DNA of 64,000 nucleotides from JBBRHQ01 sp963738305 (GTDB taxonomy: Bacteria; Actinomycetota; Thermoleophilia; Solirubrobacterales; 70-9), in assembly GCA_963738305.1 (NCBI GenBank), contig CAVTVU010000011.1, forward strand, positions 1-64,000, in the 5' to 3' direction. Below are positions 55,340-63,068 of the stretch, piece after piece; positions within the stretch are counted from its first letter, which is position 1, and each line of letters starts with the position of its first letter. The notes beneath the pieces were generated by a model. It did not search any database, was not told the DNA's origin, and saw nothing but the letters and a program-made list of their open reading frames with translations. The position numbers and the translations under genes are program-made.

Positions 55340-56119
55340 TCAGATTGCCCTGGCCAGGGCCTCGAACTGGGCCGGGGCGAGCGACTCGGCGCGGGCGTCG
55401 GCGGGCAGGCCCATCTCCTCGAGGGCAGCGCGGACGGCAGCGATCCGCCCCGGCTCCGCCAGCTCCAGCGAGCGCGCCAGCGACTTGCGGCGGTGGGCGA
55501 AGGCCTGGCGCACGAGCCGCACGGTCGCTTCGTCGGCGCAGGGGCCCCGTCGCGAAATGCGCAGCACGGCCGAGGCCACCCGCGGCCTCGGCTTGAAGAC
55601 AGCCGGGTCCACAGTGCGAACCAGTCGCACCTCCGCGGCCAGCTGGACCAGAACCGAGGCCGAGCCATAGGTCCGCGACCCGGCGCCGGCCCGGAGGCGA
55701 TCGGCGATCTCCCGCTGGACCATCACGGTCCACTCGCGCAGCGATGGCAGCTCGGCGATGGTGCGCAGTATCACCGGAGTCGCCACCGCGTAGGGAAGGT
55801 TGGAGACCAGCGCCGTCGGGGCCGGGTCGAGCGCGGCGAGGTCGAGCCGGAGCGCGTCCCCCCAGTGGATCTCGACGTTGGGCATGCCACCAACCGGCTC
55901 GAGCGCTCCTTCCAGCCTGCGGTCCAGCTCGATCGCGTGGACGTAGCGGGCAACGGCGGCCAGCCTGCCGGTCAGGGCCCCCTCCCCGGCGCCGATCTCC
56001 AGCGCGACATCGCCGTGGCTGACGCCGGACTCGCGCACGATCGCCTCCAGGAGGTTGGTGTCCGCGAGGAAGTTCTGACCCAGTCTCGGGGGCGGCGGCG
56101 CAGCCAATTTCGGAATCAC
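55340..56119 (-). CDS. rsmA: 16S rRNA (adenine1518/1519-N6)-dimethyltransferase
   Basis: 259 residues, KsgA/RsmA. It dimethylates two adjacent adenines in the 3' hairpin of 16S rRNA during 30S maturation. Motifs: PRLGQNFLADTNLLEAIVRE, ALEIGAGEGALTGRLAA (SAM site), YVHAIELDRRLEGAL, VSNLPYAVATPVI (catalytic NLPY) and VQREIADRLRAGAGSRTYGS. GTG at 56119 overlapping the tatD stop by 4 nt is preferred to the far upstream ATG at 56368, which lies in tatD. Confidence 0.95.
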   Translation of the reverse strand: MIPKLAAPPPPRLGQNFLADTNLLEAIVRESGVSHGDVALEIGAGEGALTGRLAAVARYVHAIELDRRLEGALEPVGGMPNVEIHWGDALRLDLAALDPAPTALVSNLPYAVATPVILRTIAELPSLREWTVMVQREIADRLRAGAGSRTYGSASVLVQLAAEVRLVRTVDPAVFKPRPRVASAVLRISRRGPCADEATVRLVRQAFAHRRKSLARSLELAEPGRIAAVRAALEEMGLPADARAESLAPAQFEALARAI

Positions 56120-56880
56120 CACCCGAGCACGCGCCGGGCGTTCGCCTCGACGCTTCGCTCGAGCTGCTCCGGGGCGACCCCTCGGGCTTCGGCGATCCGC
56201 TCCGAGGTCGCGACCACGTTGGCCGGCTGGTTCGGCTTCCCCCGCACGGGCTGTGGCGAGAGGTAGGGGGAATCGGTCTCCACCAGGAGCAGCTCCTCGG
56301 GCAGGGCGGCCGCCGCCTCGCGCAACTCCCCGGCCTTGGGATAGGTGACGTTGCCGGCGAAGGAGCAATACCAGCCGCGCTCGGCGGCGTCGCGGACCCG
56401 CTGCGGCGCCGAGAAGCAGTGCAGGATCACGGGCCCCGCGGCGCGCCGCTCGAGGGTGGCGAAGACCTCGTCCACCGCCTGCGTCGAACCCTCGGCGTCG
56501 CGAACGTGGATCACGATCGGCAGCCCGGCCTCGCCGGCGACCTCGATCTGGGCCTCGAACGCCCTGCGCTGGTCGGCCCGCGGCGCGCCGTCGCGGAAGT
56601 AGTCGAGCCCCGTCTCGCCGATCGCCAGCACCGTGGGCTCGGCGGCGAGCTTGGAGATCTCCGACGCCGTTGCGGCATCGAATCCGGAAGCCGAGTTGGG
56701 ATGGCGCCCGACACTCGCGAACACCTCCTGGTGCTCTCCGGCGAGCCGGACCGCGTCGCGGTTGGAGCTCTCCTCGATTCCGATCTCCAGGATCCGCCGC
56801 ACGCCAGCCTCCCGCGCCGCGGCGACCAGCTCCACGGCGGGGGGCTCGCAGAGGGAGAGGTGGGCGTGGGTGTCGACCAC
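56116..56880 (-). CDS. tatD: TatD family metal-dependent hydrolase (DNase-like)
   Basis: 254 residues, TIM-barrel amidohydrolase. Metal ligands in VDTHAHLSL (HxH), AIGETGLDYFRDGAPRADQR, LPIVIHVRDAEGST, GPVILHCFSA and LLVETDSPYLSPQPVRGKPN QP. Family members act as 3'-5' exonucleases in DNA repair or as deacylases. Position between metG and rsmA is the conserved Gram-positive order, here separated from metG by two secreted or small genes. Confidence 0.93.
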   Translation of the reverse strand: MVDTHAHLSLCEPPAVELVAAAREAGVRRILEIGIEESSNRDAVRLAGEHQEVFASVGRHPNSASGFDAATASEISKLAAEPTVLAIGETGLDYFRDGAPRADQRRAFEAQIEVAGEAGLPIVIHVRDAEGSTQAVDEVFATLERRAAGPVILHCFSAPQRVRDAAERGWYCSFAGNVTYPKAGELREAAAALPEELLLVETDSPYLSPQPVRGKPNQPANVVATSERIAEARGVAPEQLERSVEANARRVLGW

Positions 56881-56936
56881 GCGGTGAAGTCTAGGAACGC
56901 CTCTGGCGCCCGAGGGGCGGGGCCGGCCGGAGCGCC

Positions 56937-57486
56937 TCAGCGCTTGAAGCGGAAGATCATGCCGTCCTCACCCGAACAGGTGGTCCGACCCGAGCCCGTA
57001 CACGACCATCCTCCTCCACAGGTGGTCGGTCGTGTGACACCACTTCCCGGTCGGGATCGGCAGGCACTGCTTGAACAGCAGCACCACCACCGACGAGTGC
57101 GCGGTCTTCCGCTCGAAGTACCCGTCCTTGTGGAACGTCACCCCGTCGTACTCCCAGCCCAGCGTGTCGCCGGCGCCGGACATCTCGACTCGATGCCGCA
57201 GCGGCCCGACCCAGGTCAGCGTCGGCCTCCGGTAGCAGTAGCCCTGCGTCCAGTAGATCGTCGCGTACGACGTGTGCGTCACCCACCGGGCCTTCGCCGT
57301 CTGCCCGCAGGTATGCGACACGCCGGCCCAATCATCATCGAGCGCGGCATCGCCGAACAGCGTCGCCTGTTGGTCGTTCGCCCCGAGCTGGTCGTCTCCG
57401 ATCATCTGCGCGGTCACGCAGGCGCCCGTCTTGTTGCAGGTCGTCCTCGAGCTGCCGGTCGGGTCTGCGCCGAACGCCTTCTGCAC
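56937..57486 (-). CDS. hypothetical protein, both ends uncertain
   Basis: From a GTG at 57486: MQKAFGADPTGSSRTTCNKT, GACVTAQMIGDDQLGANDQQ, TLTWVGPLRHRVEMSGAGDT, TAHSSVVVLLFKQCLPIPTG. Several cysteines suggest an exported, disulfide-bonded protein. The frame is open upstream to the neighbouring gene (ILGCYALWFGVQKA), so the start is unclear. The uninterrupted frame stops at 56968. Removing one base near 57000 instead yields YGSGRTTCSGEDGMIFRFKR and a stop at 56937, the same IFRFKR ending as the gene upstream. No family recognised. Confidence 0.5.
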
Positions 57487-57559
57487 CCCGAACCACAGGG
57501 CGTAGCACCCGAGGATCCAACTCTGACTTCCTCCTGGGAGAGCTGACCGGGTGCCCGCC

Positions 57560-57988
57560 TCAGCGCTTGAAGCGGAAGATCCTGCGGTCGCGGTGCCTGA
57601 CTTTGGTGGCCAGGTTTCGGGCCGTGACCACGATCTTCAGGCTCGCACCCCTGAAGTGGGCCTTGAGGTTGCGCCTGGCCGCCCCGTTGAGAATGAACTT
57701 GGCGCTTCGCGGATGCCCGCGGCGGATGATCCCCCCCGCGTGCACGGACGGGTTGTGCCCGGGAAGCCGCAGTTTCCCCCTGACCTTGACGAAAGAATCG
57801 GCCGAGACGAAGATCGGGAACCTGAGGATCCGGCGCGCGTGCAGCTTGCGGGGGCCGCCGATCCTCACCGCGGGCGCCCTGCTCGCTGCCGCCGCCCCTC
57901 CCTGGCTGGCGCCTGCCTGACTCGCGACGAGCGCCGTCGCCACCACGACCCCGACGATCAGGCCAACGCGTGCACGCCCCAAGCTCAC
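57560..57988 (-). CDS. secreted basic protein, hypothetical
   Basis: 142 residues. Signal peptide MSLGRARVGLIVGVVVATAL VASQAGA, a short linker, then a basic beta-rich domain: IGGPRKLHARRILRFPIFVS, ADSFVKVRGKLRLPGHNPSV, RSAKFILNGAARRNLKAHFR, GASLKIVVTARNLATKVRHR, ending IFRFKR. It resembles the C-terminal modules of the FG-GAP protein and the secreted hydrolase in this window, here as a stand-alone domain. A surface-retention or polymer-binding role is possible (inference). It is 38 bp downstream of metG on the same strand. Confidence 0.68.
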   Translation of the reverse strand: MSLGRARVGLIVGVVVATALVASQAGASQGGAAAASRAPAVRIGGPRKLHARRILRFPIFVSADSFVKVRGKLRLPGHNPSVHAGGIIRRGHPRSAKFILNGAARRNLKAHFRGASLKIVVTARNLATKVRHRDRRIFRFKR

Positions 57989-58026
57989 CCTCCTTCTCGG
58001 CTACGGACTAAGACGACTCTACAACC

Positions 58027-59532
58027 TCAGACCGGAGCCTCGATCCTCGGGAAAAGCGGCGGCAGCCGGCCGATCCGTGCCCCGCCGCCGCGGGCGCCGA
58101 ACTCGGAAAGCTCACGGCCGTCCTCGCCCAGAGCCTCGAGCAGGCGGCCGCTCGAAGATGGCAGGAAGGGCAAGACCAGGAGGGCCACGACCCGCAGGCC
58201 CTCGGCCAGGTTGTAGAGCGCTCGGTCGAGCGCCTCCGCCGAGGCTTCCTCCTTGGCCAGCTCCCAGGGCCGCGTCTCCTCGACGTAGCGGTTGAGCCGC
58301 CGCACCAGAGCCCAGATCTCCTCCAGGGCGGTGCTGATCCGTGCCTCGTCTAGCAGCGCCCGCACGCTCTCCCCGGCGCTCCCGATCGCCTCGGCCAGGT
58401 CGGGATCGGCCTCCGCGGCGGGGACGACCCCCTCGCGGTAGCGCTCGACCATCGCCAGGGTGCGGCTGGCGAGATTGCCGAACTCGTTCGCAAGCTCGCT
58501 CTCGTAGCGGGCCTCGAAGCCGGCGGTCGAGATCGATCCGTCCTGGCCGAAGCTGACCTCGCGGAACAGGTAGTAGCGCAGGGCGTCGGCCCCGTAGCGG
58601 TCGATCACCTCGAAGGGGTCGAGGACGTTGCCGAGCGATTTCGACATCTTCTTGTCCCCCATCAGCAGGTAGCCGTGGATGACCATCTGCTGCGGTGGCC
58701 CGATCTCGGCCGCCATGCAGAGCGCGGGCCAGATCACCGCGTGGAACTTGAGGATGTCCTTGGCCATCACGTGAAGGGTTGCCGGCCAGTAGCGCCCGCT
58801 CAGGTCCTCGCCCTCGCGGGCGAAGGTGAGCGCCGTGTAGTAGTTGAGCAGCGCGTCGAACCAGACGTACATCCGCTGCGAGTCATCCCAAGGGAGGGTC
58901 ATTCCCCACTTCAGCCGGGGCCGCGAGAGGGAGACGTCCTCCAGTCCCTGCTTGATGAACGAGACCGCCTCGTTGCGGCGGAAGTCGGGGACGACGAAGT
59001 CCGGCTGCTCCTCATAGAGGCGCTCGAGGCGCTCCTGGAAGGCGGAGAGCCGGAAGAACCAGTTCTCTTCGCGCTCGCGCTCGAGCGGGATCTCGTGGAT
59101 CGGGCAGGTGTGGCCGGGGCCCAACTCGCGCTCGGTCTTGAAGTCGGCGCAGCGCGGGCAGTACCAGCCCTCGTAGACCCCCTTGCTGACCCAGCCGCCG
59201 TCATAGACCCGCTGCATGATCTCCGCGACCCTCGCCCCGTGAAGGGGGTCGGAGGTGCGGATGAAGAAGTCGTTGGTGACCTCGATCTTCGGCATCAGCT
59301 CGCGGAACCTCTCGGCGTTGCGGTCGGCCAGCTCCTGCGGGCTGATCCCCTCGCGCTCCGCGGCGGTCTCGATCGGCTCGCCGTGCTCGTCGGTGCCGGT
59401 GAGGAAGAAGACGTCCTCGCCGCGCTGGCGCATGTGACGGGCCAGGACGTCTGCCGCCATGCAGGTGTAGGCGTGGCCCAGGTGCGGCTCGGCGTTGACG
59501 TAGTAGATCGGGGTGGTGACGTAGTAGGGCAC
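58027..59532 (-). CDS. metG: methionyl-tRNA synthetase
   Basis: 501 residues, class I synthetase, short form without the C-terminal dimerisation/tRNA-binding domain. Signatures: YVTTPIYYVNAEPHLGHAYT (HLGH for HIGH), LTGTDEHGEPIE, a zinc-knuckle region GWYCPRCADFKTERELGPGH with CPIH, WFDALLNYYTAL, and LLMGDKKMSKSLGNVLDPFE (KMSKS). Charges initiator and elongator tRNA-Met. ATG at 59532; rsmI lies 33 bp upstream on the same strand. Confidence 0.96.
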   Translation of the reverse strand: MPYYVTTPIYYVNAEPHLGHAYTCMAADVLARHMRQRGEDVFFLTGTDEHGEPIETAAEREGISPQELADRNAERFRELMPKIEVTNDFFIRTSDPLHGARVAEIMQRVYDGGWVSKGVYEGWYCPRCADFKTERELGPGHTCPIHEIPLEREREENWFFRLSAFQERLERLYEEQPDFVVPDFRRNEAVSFIKQGLEDVSLSRPRLKWGMTLPWDDSQRMYVWFDALLNYYTALTFAREGEDLSGRYWPATLHVMAKDILKFHAVIWPALCMAAEIGPPQQMVIHGYLLMGDKKMSKSLGNVLDPFEVIDRYGADALRYYLFREVSFGQDGSISTAGFEARYESELANEFGNLASRTLAMVERYREGVVPAAEADPDLAEAIGSAGESVRALLDEARISTALEEIWALVRRLNRYVEETRPWELAKEEASAEALDRALYNLAEGLRVVALLVLPFLPSSSGRLLEALGEDGRELSEFGARGGGARIGRLPPLFPRIEAPV

Positions 59533-59565
59533 GATCGCTGAGGGTAGAGGGCGGTCGGCGGCCCC

Positions 59566-60393
59566 CTACCGCCTCGCCTCCCTGCCGGTGAGGGCGCGGT
59601 AGAGCTCATTGGCGCGGGTGCCCGTGAGGGCCGCGACGACGCTGGCCGCGGCCCTCGGCCGCGCGCCTGATTGCACGAGGTGGCGCAGGGCATCGACCGC
59701 GAAGCTGATGTCGTCGCCGTGCTCGTCGGCCTGGGCGGGGCCGATCACCAGCACGATCTCGCCCTTGACGTCGGAGCGGAAGCGGCGTGCCAGCTCCGCC
59801 AGCGTTCCCCGCGAGACCTCCTCGTGGAGCTTCGAGATCTCGCGGCAGACAGCCGCCGGGCGGTCGGGGGCGATCGCGGCGAGCGCCGCCAGCGACTCGC
59901 CGATGCGGCGCGGCGACTCGAAGGCGATCACGGTCTCGGTCGAGCGCAGGACCCGCTCCATCTCCCCGGTCCGTTTCGGCAGGAACCCCTCGAAGCGCCA
60001 GCGGTCGGTGGGCAGGCCGGAGGCGACCAGCGCCACCGGGACCACGGAGGGCCCGGGGAGCACCTCGACCTCGAGGTTGCGCTCGATGCAGGTCCGCAGC
60101 AGCCGGTAGCCGGGGTCGGAGATCGCCGGCATGCCCGCGTCGGAGACGAGCGCGACCCGCGCGCCGCGCTCGATCCTCTGCGCCAGCTCCTGGGCCCGCG
60201 GCGCCTCGTTGCCCTCGTGGTTGGAGACCAGGTGGGGAGCGGGCCGGATCCCGATCCGCTCCAGGAGCTTCCCGGTGCGCCGGGTGTCCTCGCAGGCGAT
60301 GTAGTCGCAGGAGACGAGCGCCTCGCGGACTCGCGGGGTGAGGTCGCCGAGGTTTCCGATCGGCGTCGGGCAGACGATCAGGCGCCCCGCCAC
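59566..60393 (-). CDS. rsmI: 16S rRNA (cytidine1402-2'-O)-methyltransferase
   Basis: 275 residues, tetrapyrrole-methylase fold. It reads LIVCPTPIGNLGDLTPRVRE, YIACEDTRRTGKLLERIGI, HEGNEAPRAQELAQRIERGA, VALVSDAGMPAISDPGYRLL and FEGFLPKRTGEMERVL, all typical of RsmI. It methylates the 2'-hydroxyl of C1402 in 16S rRNA. The GTG start shares one base with the stop of the upstream ROK gene (TAGTG), so translation is coupled. The C-terminus carries the usual short RsmI extension (LTGTRANELYRALTGRE). Confidence 0.95.
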   Translation of the reverse strand: MAGRLIVCPTPIGNLGDLTPRVREALVSCDYIACEDTRRTGKLLERIGIRPAPHLVSNHEGNEAPRAQELAQRIERGARVALVSDAGMPAISDPGYRLLRTCIERNLEVEVLPGPSVVPVALVASGLPTDRWRFEGFLPKRTGEMERVLRSTETVIAFESPRRIGESLAALAAIAPDRPAAVCREISKLHEEVSRGTLAELARRFRSDVKGEIVLVIGPAQADEHGDDISFAVDALRHLVQSGARPRAAASVVAALTGTRANELYRALTGREARR

Positions 60394-61355
60394 TAGATGT
60401 CTCTGCCCTCTCGCCCGAGCTCGATCCGGGCCATCGCGGCGGCGCCGATCATGCCCGCGTCCGGCCCCAGCTCGGCGGCGAGCACGGGCGTGGCGTTCAT
60501 CGGCGCGAGCGCCCTTGCGCGGACTTCCTCGCGAGCCGGGCCAAGCATCAGCTCGCCGGCGGCGATCACCCCTCCGCCGACGACGATCACCTCCGGGTTG
60601 AAGATATTGGCGAAGCTGGTCAGTGCCGCCCCGAGCCGGCGGCCGACCAGCGCCACCACCGCGACTGCGGTTCCATCGCCCGCCAGGGCCGCCTCCGTCA
60701 CCGCCCGGCCGTCGATCTCCGTGCCCTCCGCCGCGAGGCGGCCCAGGGCGGAGTCAGGCGCCCCCTCGGCAGCGTCCCGACCCTCGCGCCCGAGGGCGGT
60801 CCCCGAGGCCAGCGCCTCGACGCAGCCGCGACCCGGGCAATATCCCTGGCAGCGGGGGCCGTCCAGCTCGACGACCGTGTGGCCCAGCTCGGCCCCGGCG
60901 CCGATCGAGCCTCGATACAGCTCGCCGTCGATGACCAGCCCGCCGCCGATCCCGGTGCCGACCGTGACCATGACCGCGAATCGGGTTCCCTTGGCGGCGC
61001 CGTAGAGGTTCTCGGCCAGGGCGGCGACGTTGGCATCGTTGTCGATGAACACCGGCAGCCCGGTCCGCTCGGCGACCAGGTCGCGGATCGGCGCGTCGGC
61101 GATCGGCAGGTTGACCGAGGCGATCGCGACCCCGCGCCGGCGGTCGATCGTGGCCGGGATACCGAGGCCCGCAGCGGCCACCGCGGGGCGCGCCTGCCGA
61201 GCCTCCTCGATCTCTCGCACGAGCATCTCGACCAGCTGATCCTCGGTCTGCCCGGTGGAGCGCTCCTTGCTTTCCCAGAGCACGTTTCGCTCCTCGTCCA
61301 GCACCCCGAGCGCCATCTTGGTCCCGCCCAGGTCGACGCCGATCGTCTCGCTCAC
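60393..61355 (-). CDS. ROK family sugar kinase, glucokinase-like
   Basis: 320 residues. N-terminal phosphate loop ETIGVDLGGTKMALGVLDEE, substrate region VFIDNDANVAALAENLYGAA, VTVGTGIGGGLVIDGELYRG, ELGHTVVELDGPRCQGYCPG RGCVEALASG with the ROK zinc ligands (CxxxCxxxxC after the His), and EVIVVGGGVIAAGELM. No helix-turn-helix, so an enzyme rather than a repressor. It probably phosphorylates glucose with ATP or polyphosphate. Translationally linked to rsmI; divergent from the LCP gene. Confidence 0.9.
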   Translation of the reverse strand: MSETIGVDLGGTKMALGVLDEERNVLWESKERSTGQTEDQLVEMLVREIEEARQARPAVAAAGLGIPATIDRRRGVAIASVNLPIADAPIRDLVAERTGLPVFIDNDANVAALAENLYGAAKGTRFAVMVTVGTGIGGGLVIDGELYRGSIGAGAELGHTVVELDGPRCQGYCPGRGCVEALASGTALGREGRDAAEGAPDSALGRLAAEGTEIDGRAVTEAALAGDGTAVAVVALVGRRLGAALTSFANIFNPEVIVVGGGVIAAGELMLGPAREEVRARALAPMNATPVLAAELGPDAGMIGAAAMARIELGREGRDI

Positions 61356-61438
61356 TCGGGTGACCGGGCGCTTTCGCTTTCAAGGAGCGGGGGCGTCGGG
61401 CAGGAATAGGTCGGCATCGGCACTATTTCTAGCCCTTT

Positions 61439-62671
61439 ATGCCTTCCGACGGAGAACAGCAGCCCACCGGTAAGCCCGAGTACAAGGTCTACCGCTCCCG
61501 CAAGGGGTTCCTCTCGCGGTTCCGGAGCCCGGACCTGGCCAGCCTGCGCGAGCGGACCAGGCGCGCCCCCAAGGACGACAGGGACCACGGGGCGGGCAGG
61601 GAGAAGGCCGAGGGGCCGAAGCCCGGCATCACCCGCCGCCGCGTCCTGAAGTGGGTCGCGATCGCGGCGGGCGGATGGATCCTGCTCAGCATGCTGGCGT
61701 TCATGGTCTCGGCCCAGCTGCAGGCGTTCAAGCTTTCGAGCGACGCCAAGGACGCGCTCCACGGCAACCCCTTCCTCCTCGCCAGCCCGCAGACGATCCT
61801 CGTTCTGGGGACCGACGCGCGGCCGCCCGACACCAAGGGGACGGGGGCTCCCTCGCAGAAATGCTTCGACCAGCAGTCGCGCGGCGATGCCCCCCACGAC
61901 GGCTGCTCGCAGGGGCAGTTCCGCGCCGACACCCTGATGCTGATCCGCGCCGGTGGCGGCGACTTCCAGAAGCTCTCGATCCCCCGCGACAGCTTCGCCG
62001 AGATCCCCGGCCAGAGCCCGCAGAAGATCAACGCCGCCTTCGCCCTCGGCGGCGCCAAGCTGCAGATCGAGGCGGTGGAGAAGTTCCTCGGGATCCCGAT
62101 CGATCACGTCGCGATCATCGACTTCACGGGCTTTCAGGACCTGATCGACGCGGTCGGCGGGGTCGAGGTAAACGTTCCGCACAAGCTCTGCGCCGACATC
62201 TCCGGCGGCGCCGGGCACGGGCAGGGCGGGATCACCATCCGGCTGCACAAGGGCGATAACACCCTCGACGGTCAGAAGGCCCTCGCCTACGCCCGGGTGC
62301 GGGAGCCCAGCCCCTGCCCCGGCCCCGGCAAGAGCGCCTTTGCCTTCGGCTACAGCGACTTCGACCGGGCCAAGGCCCAGCAGGCGGTGATCAGCGGCAT
62401 CAAAGGCCGGCTCACCGACCCGCTGCGCATCCCCTACAACTTCATCAAGGGCCCGATCATCGGCTGGGAGGCGCCGAAGGCGTTCGTCTCCGACATGGGC
62501 TTCTTCACGATGCCGCAGATGATCCTGGCAGCGGGGATCGGCGGCAACGCCGCTGCTGACGTCCTCTGCTCGGGCAACAACTCGGGTTGCGACCTGAACG
62601 GCCCCGGCGGCAGCATCGAGGTGCCCGAGTCGGTGCGGCGGAAGGCCGTCGACCGGTTCCTCAACGGCTGA
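61439..62671 (+). CDS. LytR-CpsA-Psr (LCP) family cell-wall glycopolymer transferase
   Basis: 410 residues. A basic cytoplasmic N-terminus and one membrane helix (VLKWVAIAAGGWILLSMLAF MVS) lead to the extracellular LCP domain: TILVLGTDARPP, GQFRADTLMLIRAGGGDFQK LSIPRDSFAEIPG with the conserved Arg/Asp residues, KINAAFALGGAKLQIEAVEK, GIPIDHVAIIDFTGFQDLID and ALAYARVREPSPCPGPGKSA. Such enzymes attach teichoic-acid-like or arabinogalactan-type polymers to peptidoglycan from polyprenyl carriers. An insertion with two Cys (SQKCFDQQSRGDAPHDGCSQ) is typical of actinobacterial versions. Confidence 0.9.
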   Translation: MPSDGEQQPTGKPEYKVYRSRKGFLSRFRSPDLASLRERTRRAPKDDRDHGAGREKAEGPKPGITRRRVLKWVAIAAGGWILLSMLAFMVSAQLQAFKLSSDAKDALHGNPFLLASPQTILVLGTDARPPDTKGTGAPSQKCFDQQSRGDAPHDGCSQGQFRADTLMLIRAGGGDFQKLSIPRDSFAEIPGQSPQKINAAFALGGAKLQIEAVEKFLGIPIDHVAIIDFTGFQDLIDAVGGVEVNVPHKLCADISGGAGHGQGGITIRLHKGDNTLDGQKALAYARVREPSPCPGPGKSAFAFGYSDFDRAKAQQAVISGIKGRLTDPLRIPYNFIKGPIIGWEAPKAFVSDMGFFTMPQMILAAGIGGNAAADVLCSGNNSGCDLNGPGGSIEVPESVRRKAVDRFLNG

Positions 62672-62691
62672 CCCCTACGATTACCGGCGCC

Positions 62692-63027
62692 GTGCCGATC
62701 TACGAGTACAAGTGCGCGAACGGCCACACCTTCGAGGCGATGCAGAGGATGGCCGACGACCCCCTGACCGAGTGCGAGGAGTGCGGCGCCCCGGTCGAGC
62801 GGGTCTTCCATCCGGTGGCCGTCCACTTCAAGGGATCGGGCTTCTACACGACCGACTACGGCTCGAAGTCGAAGGCCTCCGGCTCCGAGGGCGAGGCAAA
62901 GTCCTCCGACGGGGGATCGGGCTCCTCCGACAGCGAGTCGAAGTCCTCGACCGGCGAGTCCAAGTCGTCGGGCGGCTCTGGAGGGAGTGGCGAGAAGAAG
63001 GCCAAGAGCTCGAGCAGCGGCGACTGA
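62692..63027 (+). CDS. FmdB-type zinc ribbon protein with Ser-rich tail
   Basis: 111 residues from a GTG at 62692 (VPIYEYKCANGHTFEAMQRM), 20 bp after the LCP stop. The ~45-residue FmdB/CxxC_CxxC_SSSS domain has the second Cys pair in LTECEECGAPVERVFHPVAV; the first half has Cys and His (CANGH). Next come HFKGSGFYTTDYGSKSKA and a low-complexity Ser/Gly/Lys tail (SSDSESKSSTGESKSSGGSG). The family is thought to regulate or bind nucleic acid; its role is unproven. Same strand as glyS, 41 bp upstream. Confidence 0.85.
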   Translation: MPIYEYKCANGHTFEAMQRMADDPLTECEECGAPVERVFHPVAVHFKGSGFYTTDYGSKSKASGSEGEAKSSDGGSGSSDSESKSSTGESKSSGGSGGSGEKKAKSSSSGD

Positions 63028-63068
63028 GCCCAGCCTCCGATCCGGCCCGCGTTCTCTAGCCTGCCCCC

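Noticed and set aside
59533..59565. Possible T-box or SAM-type riboswitch before metG
   Set aside because: The gap to rsmI is only 33 bp, too short to hold one, and no T-box motif is present.
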